From positions 1 to 35,297 of the forward strand of contig JAQXQS010000179.1 in the NCBI GenBank assembly GCA_029101305.1: a stretch of DNA of 35,297 nucleotides, read 5' to 3'. Positions 1 to 7,286 of the stretch are shown here, piece by piece (position 1 is the first letter of the stretch; each line of letters starts with the position of its first letter). The position numbers and the translations under genes are program-made. The stretch is from Clostridia bacterium (GTDB taxonomy: Bacteria > Bacillota > Clostridia > Lachnospirales > Lachnospiraceae). The notes beneath the pieces were generated by a model. That model was not told where the DNA came from and ran no database searches. It worked only from the letters and a program-made list of their open reading frames with translations.

Positions 1-566
1 TTGATCAGGATCAGATCCTCAAGCTCCTCATTGTTTACTGTGATATCACCATAAATAACATCATGGAACGTAGTGGTTCCCTCTGTAGGCATGTTAAAAC
101 GGATTACATGAGGCTCTCCAGCATCCAGACGGCGCTGTACCTCTTCCTTGGAAAGCTTCAGGCAGCGTTTGTCATAAATGGAAATCTCCTTGCCTGCAAC
201 TACGCGCTTCATGCTCTCCAGCTCTTCCTTCTGGCAGAAGCAGTAATATGCGTCACCCTGCTCGACAAGCTGCTGGGCATATTTCAGATAAATTCCCTGC
301 GCCTGACGCTCACTCTGCACGTAAGGACCGAAGCCTCCATCTTTATCCGGACCTTCATCATGAATAAGACCGGTCTTCTCCATGGTACGGTAAATAATAT
401 CAACAGCGCCTTCTACATAACGCTCCTGGTCTGTATCCTCGATACGGAGAATAAAATCTCCACCTTCATGCTTGGTAATAAGATATGCGTATAACGCAGT
501 ACGTAAATTTCCAACATGCATCCGGCCTGTAGGGCTTGGTGCAAATCTGGTTCTGATCTTAGCCAT
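1..566 (-). CDS. gltX: Glutamyl-tRNA synthetase, N-terminal part (cut by window edge)
   Basis: Class I aminoacyl-tRNA synthetase that charges tRNA-Glu in the cytoplasm. Only the first 188 residues are present because the gene runs off the left edge. The start [14 protein letters not shown] is the classic GluRS N-terminus, followed by the HIGH-type motif HVGN (residues 17-20) and the Rossmann-fold segment with [11 protein letters not shown]. The ATG at 566 is preceded by a purine-rich GGGAGAA sequence. A good sigma-A promoter lies at 688-717. No T-box sequence was seen in the roughly 115-base leader. The family can be discriminating or non-discriminating (GluRS/GlnRS), and this fragment does not decide which. 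Confidence 0.95.
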   Translation of the reverse strand, partial: MAKIRTRFAPSPTGRMHVGNLRTALYAYLITKHEGGDFILRIEDTDQERYVEGAVDIIYRTMEKTGLIHDEGPDKDGGFGPYVQSERQAQGIYLKYAQQLVEQGDAYYCFCQKEELESMKRVVAGKEISIYDKRCLKLSKEEVQRRLDAGEPHVIRFNMPTEGTTTFHDVIYGDITVNNEELEDLILI

Positions 567-687
567 ATTCTTCTTAATTCTCCCTGTTTATTTGTTTATT
601 AATTCTTATCTTCCACTGTCATCCATTCTCTGGATCCGTTCATGATCACTCTGTGTCCAGCAGTCTGAATGACAACTGTCTTTTCAC

Positions 688-717
688 ATTATATACCTGT
701 TCCATTCAAAATGTCCA
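688..717 (-). promoter_or_regulatory. Sigma-A promoter for gltX
   Basis: On the minus strand, TGGACA (712-717) and TATAAT (688-693) are separated by 18 bases, about 115 bases upstream of the gltX start. It lies between the acpP terminator and gltX, so gltX can be transcribed on its own. Confidence 0.6.
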
Positions 718-757
718 TAGGGGAAACAGCGAAAAATGCTGCCAGTGAGCAGTAACG

Positions 758-791
758 AAAAAATCTCCCCGAAGTCCAGCCTCAGGGAGAT
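758..791 (-). terminator. Rho-independent terminator after acpP
   Basis: On the minus strand ATCTCCC pairs with GGGAGAT (785-791 with 763-769), followed by a run of six T. It lies just past the acpP stop and separates acpP from gltX. Confidence 0.8.
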
Positions 792-809
792 CATCATCTG
801 TAAGAACAA

Positions 810-1043
810 TTATGCATCGATTCCTTTATCTCTCAGATAATCGATAACATCACCAACTGTATTCAGCTCTGTAAGCTCCTCTGCCGGGATCTCGATGTTA
901 TACTCATCCCCCAGAGCCATAACAAGCTCGAAGAGGTCAAGGGAATCTGCTCCCAGGTCATCCTTGAAGGAAGTGTCTGCTGTAATTGTCTCTGCGTCAC
1001 AGCTAAGCTGCTCTGCGATCATTTCACTCATCTTTTCTAACAT
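810..1043 (-). CDS. acpP: Acyl carrier protein
   Basis: Small acidic carrier (77 aa) that holds growing acyl chains as a phosphopantetheine thioester during type II fatty acid synthesis. The signature GADSLD is present; Ser34 is the expected phosphopantetheine attachment site, followed by the helix LFELVMALGDEYNIEIP. Length is normal for the family. The ATG at 1043 has a strong AAAGGAG ribosome site. It is not next to other fab genes here; its own promoter lies immediately upstream and a terminator follows, so it looks monocistronic. Carriers for other pathways look similar, but the single DSL motif and housekeeping neighbours favour the fatty acid ACP. Confidence 0.9.
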   Translation of the reverse strand: MLEKMSEMIAEQLSCDAETITADTSFKDDLGADSLDLFELVMALGDEYNIEIPAEELTELNTVGDVIDYLRDKGIDA

Positions 1044-1113
1044 TGCTCATTCTCCTTTAAATAAATATCTCGGAAACCGGCTTCTTATCTGCCGTATGTC
1101 ATATACTGCGGAA

Positions 1114-1142
1114 AGTATATAATCTGCTGACGCATTTGTCAA
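1114..1142 (-). promoter_or_regulatory. Strong sigma-A promoter for acpP
   Basis: On the minus strand, TTGACA (1137-1142) and TATACT (1114-1119) have a 17-base spacer. The -35 box ends only six bases from the ftsW stop codon, so transcription of acpP is largely independent of ftsW. Confidence 0.85.
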
Positions 1143-1147
1143 GAGAA

Positions 1148-2368
1148 TTATATGATAAATTCCGGCTCCTGGAATTTAATCTGTCTTGCCACGCTAAGTG
1201 CCAGTCCCATCTCTGCCATCAAAAACAAAATGGATGTACCACCATAGCTGATAAATGGCAGGGTAACACCTGTATTCGGCATAATATTCAGCACAACGGC
1301 TACATTCATGATAACCTGCAGGGCAATATGTACGAACACACCGCTTACCAGCAGCGATCCAAACATATCCGGCGCGTTCTGTGCAATAAAAAACAGTCGG
1401 TACAAAAGATATGCAAACAAGGCCAGCACCATGATCGCACCAAAAATTCCAAGCTCCTCACAGATAATAGAAAAGATCATATCGTTCTGTGCCTCAGGCA
1501 CACTTCCAAGCTTCTGGATACTGTTTCCAAGCCCTCTTCCAAAGAATCCGCCTGAACCAATGGCATACAGCGCCTGAAGGGTCTGATAGCCATCTCCACT
1601 TGCATAATCCTCCGGATGAAGCCATACCTGGATACGACGCAGACGGAAATTGGAGCTCTGGTCCATGTTGGAAAGACTATACACCATGATCACGGCAAGC
1701 ACGATCACTACAGCCGCTATTATAATAAATGGCTTGGTTTTTGGATGTGCGATAAACACAAGTCCGACTGTAATTCCAAATATGATCAGTGCTGTGCTTA
1801 AGTTATCTGTAAACACATAGGCAAACAAAGCCTGGATACCTCCTGCTCCCAAAAGGACCATGGTGGCTTTCAGTGTCTTTACTCTTTTTCCCATCTTGAC
1901 GATCAAATACGATAATGTAATGATCACCGCAATCTTGGCAATCTCTGCCGGCTGAAACTGGACACCGATCTTCAGCCATCTTCTGGCGCCATGGGAGGTA
2001 ACTCCAAGAGGCGATTTAACAAGCACCATAAGAAGTGCTGCCACCCCATAGATCAGAAATGGGAGCTTCGCCAGAATATGATAATCAAAATAAGATTCTA
2101 CAATGGCAAGGATCAGGCAGCCTATGCTATACAAAGCCTGTTTCTTGAAATAAAACATGTCATCTCCCTCATTGATCTGTGCCATATAAGAGCTTGTGCT
2201 ATAAAGCATGATCAGTCCAAAGCACATGATGAGAATGATAACCGCAACTAAGTTGAAATCGTAATAATCAGACTTTAGCCGGTCTAATATGCTTTTCTTT
2301 TTATTAGCTGTTCTTACATTTCTTTTTCCAGATTGGAGATTTGCCGATCTGTTATTCGAATTATCCAA
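1148..2368 (-). CDS. ftsW: FtsW/RodA/SpoVE-family peptidoglycan polymerase
   Basis: SEDS-family glycosyltransferase that polymerises lipid II, acting with a class B penicillin-binding protein, probably at the division septum. About ten membrane helices begin after a basic, Asn-rich cytoplasmic tail of about 35 residues. Family motifs seen are HGARRWLKIG, FQPAEIAKIA, the large outer loop with GDGYQTLQALYAIGSGGFFGRG and PEAQNDMIFSIICEELG, and GVTLPFISYGGTS near the end. At 406 aa the length is normal. The start is a TTG: an in-frame TAA lies directly before it, an AGGTGA ribosome site is in place, and the next Met is inside helix 1. A sigma-A promoter upstream favours FtsW over the sporulation paralogue SpoVE, but sequence alone does not settle that. 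Confidence 0.85.
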   Translation of the reverse strand: MDNSNNRSANLQSGKRNVRTANKKKSILDRLKSDYYDFNLVAVIILIMCFGLIMLYSTSSYMAQINEGDDMFYFKKQALYSIGCLILAIVESYFDYHILAKLPFLIYGVAALLMVLVKSPLGVTSHGARRWLKIGVQFQPAEIAKIAVIITLSYLIVKMGKRVKTLKATMVLLGAGGIQALFAYVFTDNLSTALIIFGITVGLVFIAHPKTKPFIIIAAVVIVLAVIMVYSLSNMDQSSNFRLRRIQVWLHPEDYASGDGYQTLQALYAIGSGGFFGRGLGNSIQKLGSVPEAQNDMIFSIICEELGIFGAIMVLALFAYLLYRLFFIAQNAPDMFGSLLVSGVFVHIALQVIMNVAVVLNIMPNTGVTLPFISYGGTSILFLMAEMGLALSVARQIKFQEPEFII

Positions 2369-2422
2369 TTAATCACCTGTTTCTGAATCTGTTTCTACAT
2401 TTTTTGCTTCTCAATTGTTCTC

Positions 2423-2451
2423 ATTATAGCAGACTCCTTTTTATGGCGCAA
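2423..2451 (-). promoter_or_regulatory. Sigma-A promoter for ftsW
   Basis: On the minus strand, TTGCGC (2446-2451) and TATAAT (2423-2428) have a 17-base spacer, about 55 bases upstream of the TTG start. Confidence 0.7.
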
Positions 2452-2477
2452 GAAAAATACTCCCCGTAAACAGGAAC

Positions 2478-2524
2478 AAAAAAGAAGGGGCAGGATCTGC
2501 ACCTATTCCCCTTCTTTTTCTTTT
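2478..2524 (-). terminator. Terminator after the heptad-repeat protein
   Basis: AAAAAGAAGGGG pairs with CCCCTTCTTTTT around a short loop, with A and T runs on both sides. On the minus strand it ends the transcript of the gene at 2612-6109 and separates it from ftsW. Confidence 0.85.
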
Positions 2525-2611
2525 ATGCTGCACCGACAACCGCCCTATCCCTTCTGGTTATCAGCTGGCTTATTTCCCGTATTCAATGAATGCGCTTTAT
2601 TCTTTCACAGA

Positions 2612-5600
2612 TCAGTCTTCGCTTCCATCGTCAAAACCTTCGGTTTCAATAATAAACTTCACATTGCCACTCATGGAATCATCTTTTCCAGTGAAGGATG
2701 TATAAGCTGCATCATCAGACTGGATTGCCTCCAGACGATCCAGAACGCTCTGGAAATCATCCTCCATGGTATCTTTCAGTTTCTTGATACCTTCATCATA
2801 GAATTCCTTCTCGCCGTCTTTCAGGTCTTTTGCACCGTCTTTCAGCTTCTTAGCGCCATCCTGCAGATCCTTTGCTCCATCGTCAAGATCCTTAGCTCCG
2901 TCCTTCAATGTGCTGGTTCCGTCTTTCAGTGTTTTAGCACCGTCATTCAGGTCCTTTGCTCCATCTTTCAGAGTCTTGGTTCCGCTTGCCAGGGATTCTG
3001 TACCGGATTTCAATTCACGTGTTCCGTTATTGACACTATTAGCACCGCTTCTTAACTGGGATGCTCCGCTTCTAAGATCAGATGCACCACTCTTTAACTG
3101 GGCGATACCAGATTTCACCTGTCCGCTTGCTGCTACCAGTGTACCTGCTCCGCTTACCAGGCTTCTTGTGCCTGCTGTCAGCTGTGCTGCTCCATCATTT
3201 AAGGAATCACTGTTGGAAGTCAGCTGGGAAGCTCCACTTCTAAGGGCTACACTGTTTGCTGCGATCGTACCTACACCTGTTACCAGCTGGCCAGTTGCCT
3301 TACTGATTGAACTGATACCACTGTCAAGGCTGGATTTCGCTTTCTGAAGAGTGCTTGCACCACTAAGAAGTGCGTTTGCATTTGCATTATCTTTACCCTG
3401 AAGTGCTGTGATACCATCTGTAAGAGTACTCTCGTTGGCAAGGAGCTGATCTGCACCTGCTGTCAGCTGCTTAGCAGCACCTGTCTTCTGCAGCTTGTTA
3501 TAGCCAGCCTGAAGTGCAATGTTACCTTCTGTAATTGCTTTAGAACCTTCTACAAGTTTATTCACATCAGCGGTCATGCTGGAAAGATCTCCAAGTCCTG
3601 CAACCAGACTGCTTACAGCCGTCAGGCTTTCACGAACCTGTGCACCACCTTCTTTAAGACTGGATGCACCTGTTGCCAGCTGTTCTTCACCTGCTGATTT
3701 AAGCTGTGCCAGTCCGCTGTTTACACTTGCTGCGCCAGTGCTTAATTCTGCTGCACCTGCATTCACGCTCTGTGCTCCAGCTTCTACAGCAGAAGCACCA
3801 GAGATTAATTTATCTATTTCACCAGCTAAAGTATTTACGCTCTCTTCACTTGCACCAGAAATACTTCCGGCTGCTCCCTCAAGGTCAGATGCGATTGTTT
3901 CCAGAACCGCCTGCACATCCGCTCCGTTTGTTTCAGCCTGAACGCTTACCTGGGACTGGGCTGCAATATTTCCAAGCTCTCCCTGGGCAGCAGATGCACT
4001 GCCAAGTCCAGAACTCAGTTCATCAATTGCAGCACTGATTGCTGCCGCTGTACCCTCATCAAGATCTTCGTTTCCAAGTGCTCCCTGTAAGGTAGCAATC
4101 GCATTGCTCATAGAACTCTGTGCTGCACTGATTTCCCCTGCTGCACCATCTGTGGATACTCCTGCTGACTGTGCAGAAACACTTGTCTGGATCTGTGCTG
4201 CCGCCTCACGTATACTTGCAGCAGAATTATTCATTGTGGTAGAAGCACTGCTGCTGATCTGGTTGATGGAATAACTGGTACCCTCTTTCAGTTTGCCAAG
4301 GCCTTCTTTTACCTGGGTTGCACCAGAAACCAGAGTTCCTGTTCCATCTGCCAGGTTCTTTGCACCTTCTGCAACACTTGCTGCTCCAGCTGCTGCTTCT
4401 CCAACCTTGCCAACATATGCAGTCACACCATCTGCCAGTGAATCAGCCCCATCCACATAGGTAGTCAGATTCTCCACCATCTTATCCGGCTGTGCTTTCT
4501 CAACATTTGCAGCAATATCAGCCAGCTTCGTTGCTGCTGTACTGATTCCGGTGGCAGCCTGCTGGATTCCAGGAGCCAACTGTCCGACACCTTCTACCAG
4601 GGCACTTGTTCCTTCTACGTAGGACTTGGTTCCCTCTGCAAGTGAATGCGTACCTGTCACATACTGACTCACACCATCTGTAAGCTTGGTAGCACCATTT
4701 ACATAAGCAGTTACACCAGAAGCCAGCTGATTTCCACCTGCCACATACTGGTTTACACCATCTGTAAGGGACTTCATTCCTTTATTATATTCTTTCATAT
4801 TACTGTTTACAGTATCTACACCTTTGGTATAGCTGTTTACACCAGAAGCCAGTGTATCAACACCGGAAGTATACTGTGATATACCGCTCTGCAGTGTTTT
4901 CGCTCCGCTGTTCAACTGGGAAGCTCCGCTCTTGGCACTTGCAACACCTGCATCAAATTCATTATAGCTGGAAGCCAGTGTGCTTGCTCCACCATAAAGA
5001 GTTCTTGTTCCATCATAAAGTGTTTTCGTTCCTGCATATAAGGAAGAAGTTCCGTCATAAAGCTGGCCCGCTCCTGTATTTAAAGTCTTTGCTCCATCAT
5101 CCAGCTCTTTGGTTCCATCATACAATGTACCGGTTCCATCTGACAGCTCTTTTGCTCCGTCATCCAGTTCCTTAGCGCCATCATAAAGCTGACTTGTTCC
5201 ATCCTTCAGATCTTTGGTTCCATCGTAAAGCTCCTTGGTTCCATCAAACAGGTCTTTAGAACCGTCTACCAGCTTCACAGCTGCATCATCAAGTTCATCA
5301 AGGGAATCCTGGAGATCATCCAGGTTATCAGAGTTCTCAAGGTCCAAGCTGCTGAGAAGGTCTGTTACTGCCATAGTGAATGTATTTCCCATAGAACAGT
5401 CTGTAACATCAGCTTCCATTGTAAAGCCTTCCGGAATATCGATTTTGTCTGAAAGGTCATCGCTTAAATCCAGGCTGTCCTTTAATCCAGGAATGGCAAC
5501 TCCTACAACCATTTCTTTATCACCGTCTGAAATTACTTTTCCATTATCAATGGTAACATTGGAAAAATTATCAGAAGAAAGGATCATTCCCGTAACCATA

Positions 5601-6109
5601 ACAAATGGAGAATAAACTTCTACGTCCTTTTTATCAACTTTTACTGTCTTTTTGGATTTATTTGTATAAGATACTTCCATACGGAGATGACCGCTTTTTC
5701 CAGCCAGTTCATCCGGTGTGATTTCCTGGTCATCCAGATAATATTTAATCTTCATATCTACAGGAAGTTCTTTATTAGAAGTTCCCTGATAATAGATATC
5801 GCTGCTGTCTGTGCTCCAGGTAACATTCGTTCCATCCTGGGTGAAGGTCTCATCACCTTTTACATTTTTGATTCCTTCCAGATCAGATACATCGGATACG
5901 TCACCCTCTGCTGCCCCGGAATTCTTCAGCCAGTCAGATACTGTGATATCTTTTACCTCGCCTTCTGCGGTGGCATTTACATATACTGTCTCTTCCTTGG
6001 ATACTGCATTATCTGCTTCCTGTGCTGCAGCAATTACCGGTGTAGTTCCAAGGACAGCCGCCATTCCGGCAGCCATAGTAACATTCATGATCTTTTTATT
6101 TCTATTCAT
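2612..6109 (-). CDS. Giant secreted heptad-repeat protein, related to the YhgE/Pip repeat region
   Basis: A 1165-residue exported protein of unknown function. It starts with a signal peptide (basic NRNKK, hydrophobic stretch, likely cleavage after VIAAA). Residues about 40-260 form a beta-rich domain; most of the rest is a very long run of seven-residue units of the pattern xxxLxxG, such as DGTKELY and DGAKDLK. These are most regular at residues about 285-390 and 1020-1110. This pattern is the XXXLXXG heptad repeat known from YhgE/Pip proteins and accessory proteins of RND/MMPL pumps. Unlike YhgE it has no C-terminal membrane domain, no LPXTG and no lipobox; the tail is acidic. The ATG at 6109 has AAGGAG nine bases upstream; a TTG three codons earlier has none at a usable distance. 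It is divergent from a TetR gene with shared operators, so it is probably repressed by that regulator and induced by an envelope-active compound (inference). Confidence 0.8.
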   Translation of the reverse strand: MNRNKKIMNVTMAAGMAAVLGTTPVIAAAQEADNAVSKEETVYVNATAEGEVKDITVSDWLKNSGAAEGDVSDVSDLEGIKNVKGDETFTQDGTNVTWSTDSSDIYYQGTSNKELPVDMKIKYYLDDQEITPDELAGKSGHLRMEVSYTNKSKKTVKVDKKDVEVYSPFVMVTGMILSSDNFSNVTIDNGKVISDGDKEMVVGVAIPGLKDSLDLSDDLSDKIDIPEGFTMEADVTDCSMGNTFTMAVTDLLSSLDLENSDNLDDLQDSLDELDDAAVKLVDGSKDLFDGTKELYDGTKDLKDGTSQLYDGAKELDDGAKELSDGTGTLYDGTKELDDGAKTLNTGAGQLYDGTSSLYAGTKTLYDGTRTLYGGASTLASSYNEFDAGVASAKSGASQLNSGAKTLQSGISQYTSGVDTLASGVNSYTKGVDTVNSNMKEYNKGMKSLTDGVNQYVAGGNQLASGVTAYVNGATKLTDGVSQYVTGTHSLAEGTKSYVEGTSALVEGVGQLAPGIQQAATGISTAATKLADIAANVEKAQPDKMVENLTTYVDGADSLADGVTAYVGKVGEAAAGAASVAEGAKNLADGTGTLVSGATQVKEGLGKLKEGTSYSINQISSSASTTMNNSAASIREAAAQIQTSVSAQSAGVSTDGAAGEISAAQSSMSNAIATLQGALGNEDLDEGTAAAISAAIDELSSGLGSASAAQGELGNIAAQSQVSVQAETNGADVQAVLETIASDLEGAAGSISGASEESVNTLAGEIDKLISGASAVEAGAQSVNAGAAELSTGAASVNSGLAQLKSAGEEQLATGASSLKEGGAQVRESLTAVSSLVAGLGDLSSMTADVNKLVEGSKAITEGNIALQAGYNKLQKTGAAKQLTAGADQLLANESTLTDGITALQGKDNANANALLSGASTLQKAKSSLDSGISSISKATGQLVTGVGTIAANSVALRSGASQLTSNSDSLNDGAAQLTAGTRSLVSGAGTLVAASGQVKSGIAQLKSGASDLRSGASQLRSGANSVNNGTRELKSGTESLASGTKTLKDGAKDLNDGAKTLKDGTSTLKDGAKDLDDGAKDLQDGAKKLKDGAKDLKDGEKEFYDEGIKKLKDTMEDDFQSVLDRLEAIQSDDAAYTSFTGKDDSMSGNVKFIIETEGFDDGSED

Positions 6110-6215
6110 GCTATACAACTCCTTAATTAAAATCTGATGTCTTGGGACTCTCTGGCTGTCCTACAGCCTTTTCCTTTTATCCCGGCATCAGTTAGTCATC
6201 TCTTAGCCTATGAAA

Positions 6216-6244
6216 GTTATACAACAAAACTGACCAGTAGTCAA
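6216..6244 (-). promoter_or_regulatory. Promoter of the heptad-repeat protein gene
   Basis: On the minus strand, TTGACT (6239-6244) and TATAAC (6216-6221) have a 17-base spacer. The -35 box lies inside operator 6231-6243. Confidence 0.75.
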
Positions 6245-6295
6245 TATCTGTTTTTTATCCAAATCTTTTCCTGTTTTGATATTGACTTTTGGTCA
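6231..6295. promoter_or_regulatory. Paired TetR-type operators
   Basis: Two palindromes, TGACCAGTAGTCA (6231-6243) and TGACTTTTGGTCA (6283-6295), share the form TGAC-N5-GTCA. Their flanks extend into an 18-base inverted repeat (6231-6248 and 6278-6295) with 16 matches. Centres are 52 bases apart, about five DNA turns. Each covers the -35 box of one of the two divergent promoters, so a bound regulator would be expected to silence both genes. Confidence 0.75.
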
Positions 6296-6309
6296 TTTTT
6301 GTTTAAAAT
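6282..6309 (+). promoter_or_regulatory. Promoter of the TetR gene
   Basis: TTGACT (6282-6287) and TAAAAT (6304-6309) have a 16-base spacer. The -35 box lies inside operator 6283-6295, which suggests autoregulation. Confidence 0.65.
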
Positions 6310-6355
6310 AAAAATCAAACTACCGTATAACCGTACAAATTAAGGAGGAACAGGC

Positions 6356-7024
6356 ATGGGAAAACTGGAGTTAAATAAGAAAAGAAAGAAAAGTGCTCTA
6401 TATAACACTGCCTTTGATCTCTTTACCACCAAAGGACTGGCCAAAACAACCATTTCAGATATTGTAGAAAATGCAGGCGTCGCCAAGGGTACATTTTACC
6501 TGTATTTTAAAGATAAATATGATATCCGTAATAAACTGATTTCCCATAAAGCAGGAGAATTATTTTCAGAAGCTCATGATGCATTGGAAGCTGCCGGCAT
6601 CACCGGATTCACTGCTCAGCTTCATTTCCTTGTAGATAATATACTGGACCGGCTTGAGACGCAGAGCAGCCTCCTTGGATTTATTTCCAAGAACCTTTCC
6701 TGGGGCGTTTTTAAAGATGCTTTTCAGGAACAGGCAGATGATGACGATTTCCAGTTTTATCAGGAATATCTGGATCTTCTGGGAAAAGCAGATGTCCAGT
6801 ATGATTCCCCGGAGCTTCTTCTTTTTACCATTATCGAACTGGTAAGCTCCACAAGCTACAGCTGTATTCTCCATTCCCAGCCAGTCTGTCTTGCTGAATA
6901 CAGACCGTATCTGCATAAGACCATCGACTGTATTCTCCAGGCATTTGTCCATAATCCCAGCGAGGGAACGGCTTCCTTCCCAAGCCCTATGGATGTTGTT
7001 TCAGATAATCATTTTGATGATTGA
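6356..7024 (+). CDS. TetR/AcrR-family transcriptional regulator
   Basis: One-component repressor of 222 aa. The N-terminal TetR helix-turn-helix is clear: TTKGLAKTTISDIVENAGVA followed by KGTFYLYFKDKYDI (residues about 22-60). The remainder is the all-helical ligand and dimer domain, which is too variable to predict a ligand. The ATG at 6356 has an AGGAGGAA ribosome site. It is divergent from the secreted heptad-repeat gene, with two symmetric operators between them, so that gene and itself are the likely targets. In other Firmicutes, regulators of this type often sit beside YhgE/MMPL efflux genes; no pump gene is present here. Confidence 0.9.
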   Translation: MGKLELNKKRKKSALYNTAFDLFTTKGLAKTTISDIVENAGVAKGTFYLYFKDKYDIRNKLISHKAGELFSEAHDALEAAGITGFTAQLHFLVDNILDRLETQSSLLGFISKNLSWGVFKDAFQEQADDDDFQFYQEYLDLLGKADVQYDSPELLLFTIIELVSSTSYSCILHSQPVCLAEYRPYLHKTIDCILQAFVHNPSEGTASFPSPMDVVSDNHFDD

Positions 7025-7056
7025 GAACATCCTGTTTATACAATCTTTTACAAGAA

Positions 7057-7194
7057 AGAATCCTGCTTTGCAGGATTCTCCGCCTGCGGCGGGTCGCTAT
7101 AAGCGACATCTACCTTTCCGCCGCAGTGCGATCCTGCCCGGCAGGGCTTTTAATGCTATAGGGAATTCCAATGGAATTTCCTATAGCATTAAAA
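7057..7194. repeat. Repeat-like element made of consecutive hairpins
   Basis: The 3' region between two convergent genes holds, in order, a 10-base inverted repeat (7057-7079), CTGCGGCGG/CCGCCGCAG arms enclosing GTCGCT-ATA-AGCGAC, a CCTGCC/GGCAGG hairpin (7133-7145), and a near-perfect 47-base palindrome (7148-7194, 23-base arms with one mismatch). No coding potential was seen. The architecture resembles a dispersed REP or MITE-type element; copy number cannot be judged from one window. Confidence 0.55.
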
Positions 7195-7257
7195 ATTCCA
7201 CCAGACATTTAGCAGCTGCATTCTGCATCATCTTACCTGTCTGATGGAATCTTTTTT
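7195..7257. terminator. Bidirectional terminator between tetR and the helicase gene
   Basis: Arms 7195-7207 and 7238-7250 match at 12 of 13 positions around a 30-base loop, with TCTTTTTT on the plus side and TTTTT on the minus side. It can end both convergent transcripts. The loop is longer than usual. Confidence 0.6.
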
Positions 7258-7286
7258 ATGTTTCGCAGATTTTGCCTTACAGTTTT

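Noticed and set aside
567-687. T-box leader for gltX
   Set aside because: The leader is short and lacks the conserved AGGGTGG-type T-box sequence; only a small ATCCA/TGGAT stem is visible.
3519-3941. Plus-strand Ser/Pro-rich open frame
   Set aside because: Shadow of the repetitive minus-strand gene; low-complexity composition is explained by the heptads.
2760-5290. Regular short repeats that could suggest a CRISPR array
   Set aside because: The repeats are 21 bases, adjacent without spacers, and in frame with the xxxLxxG protein heptads.
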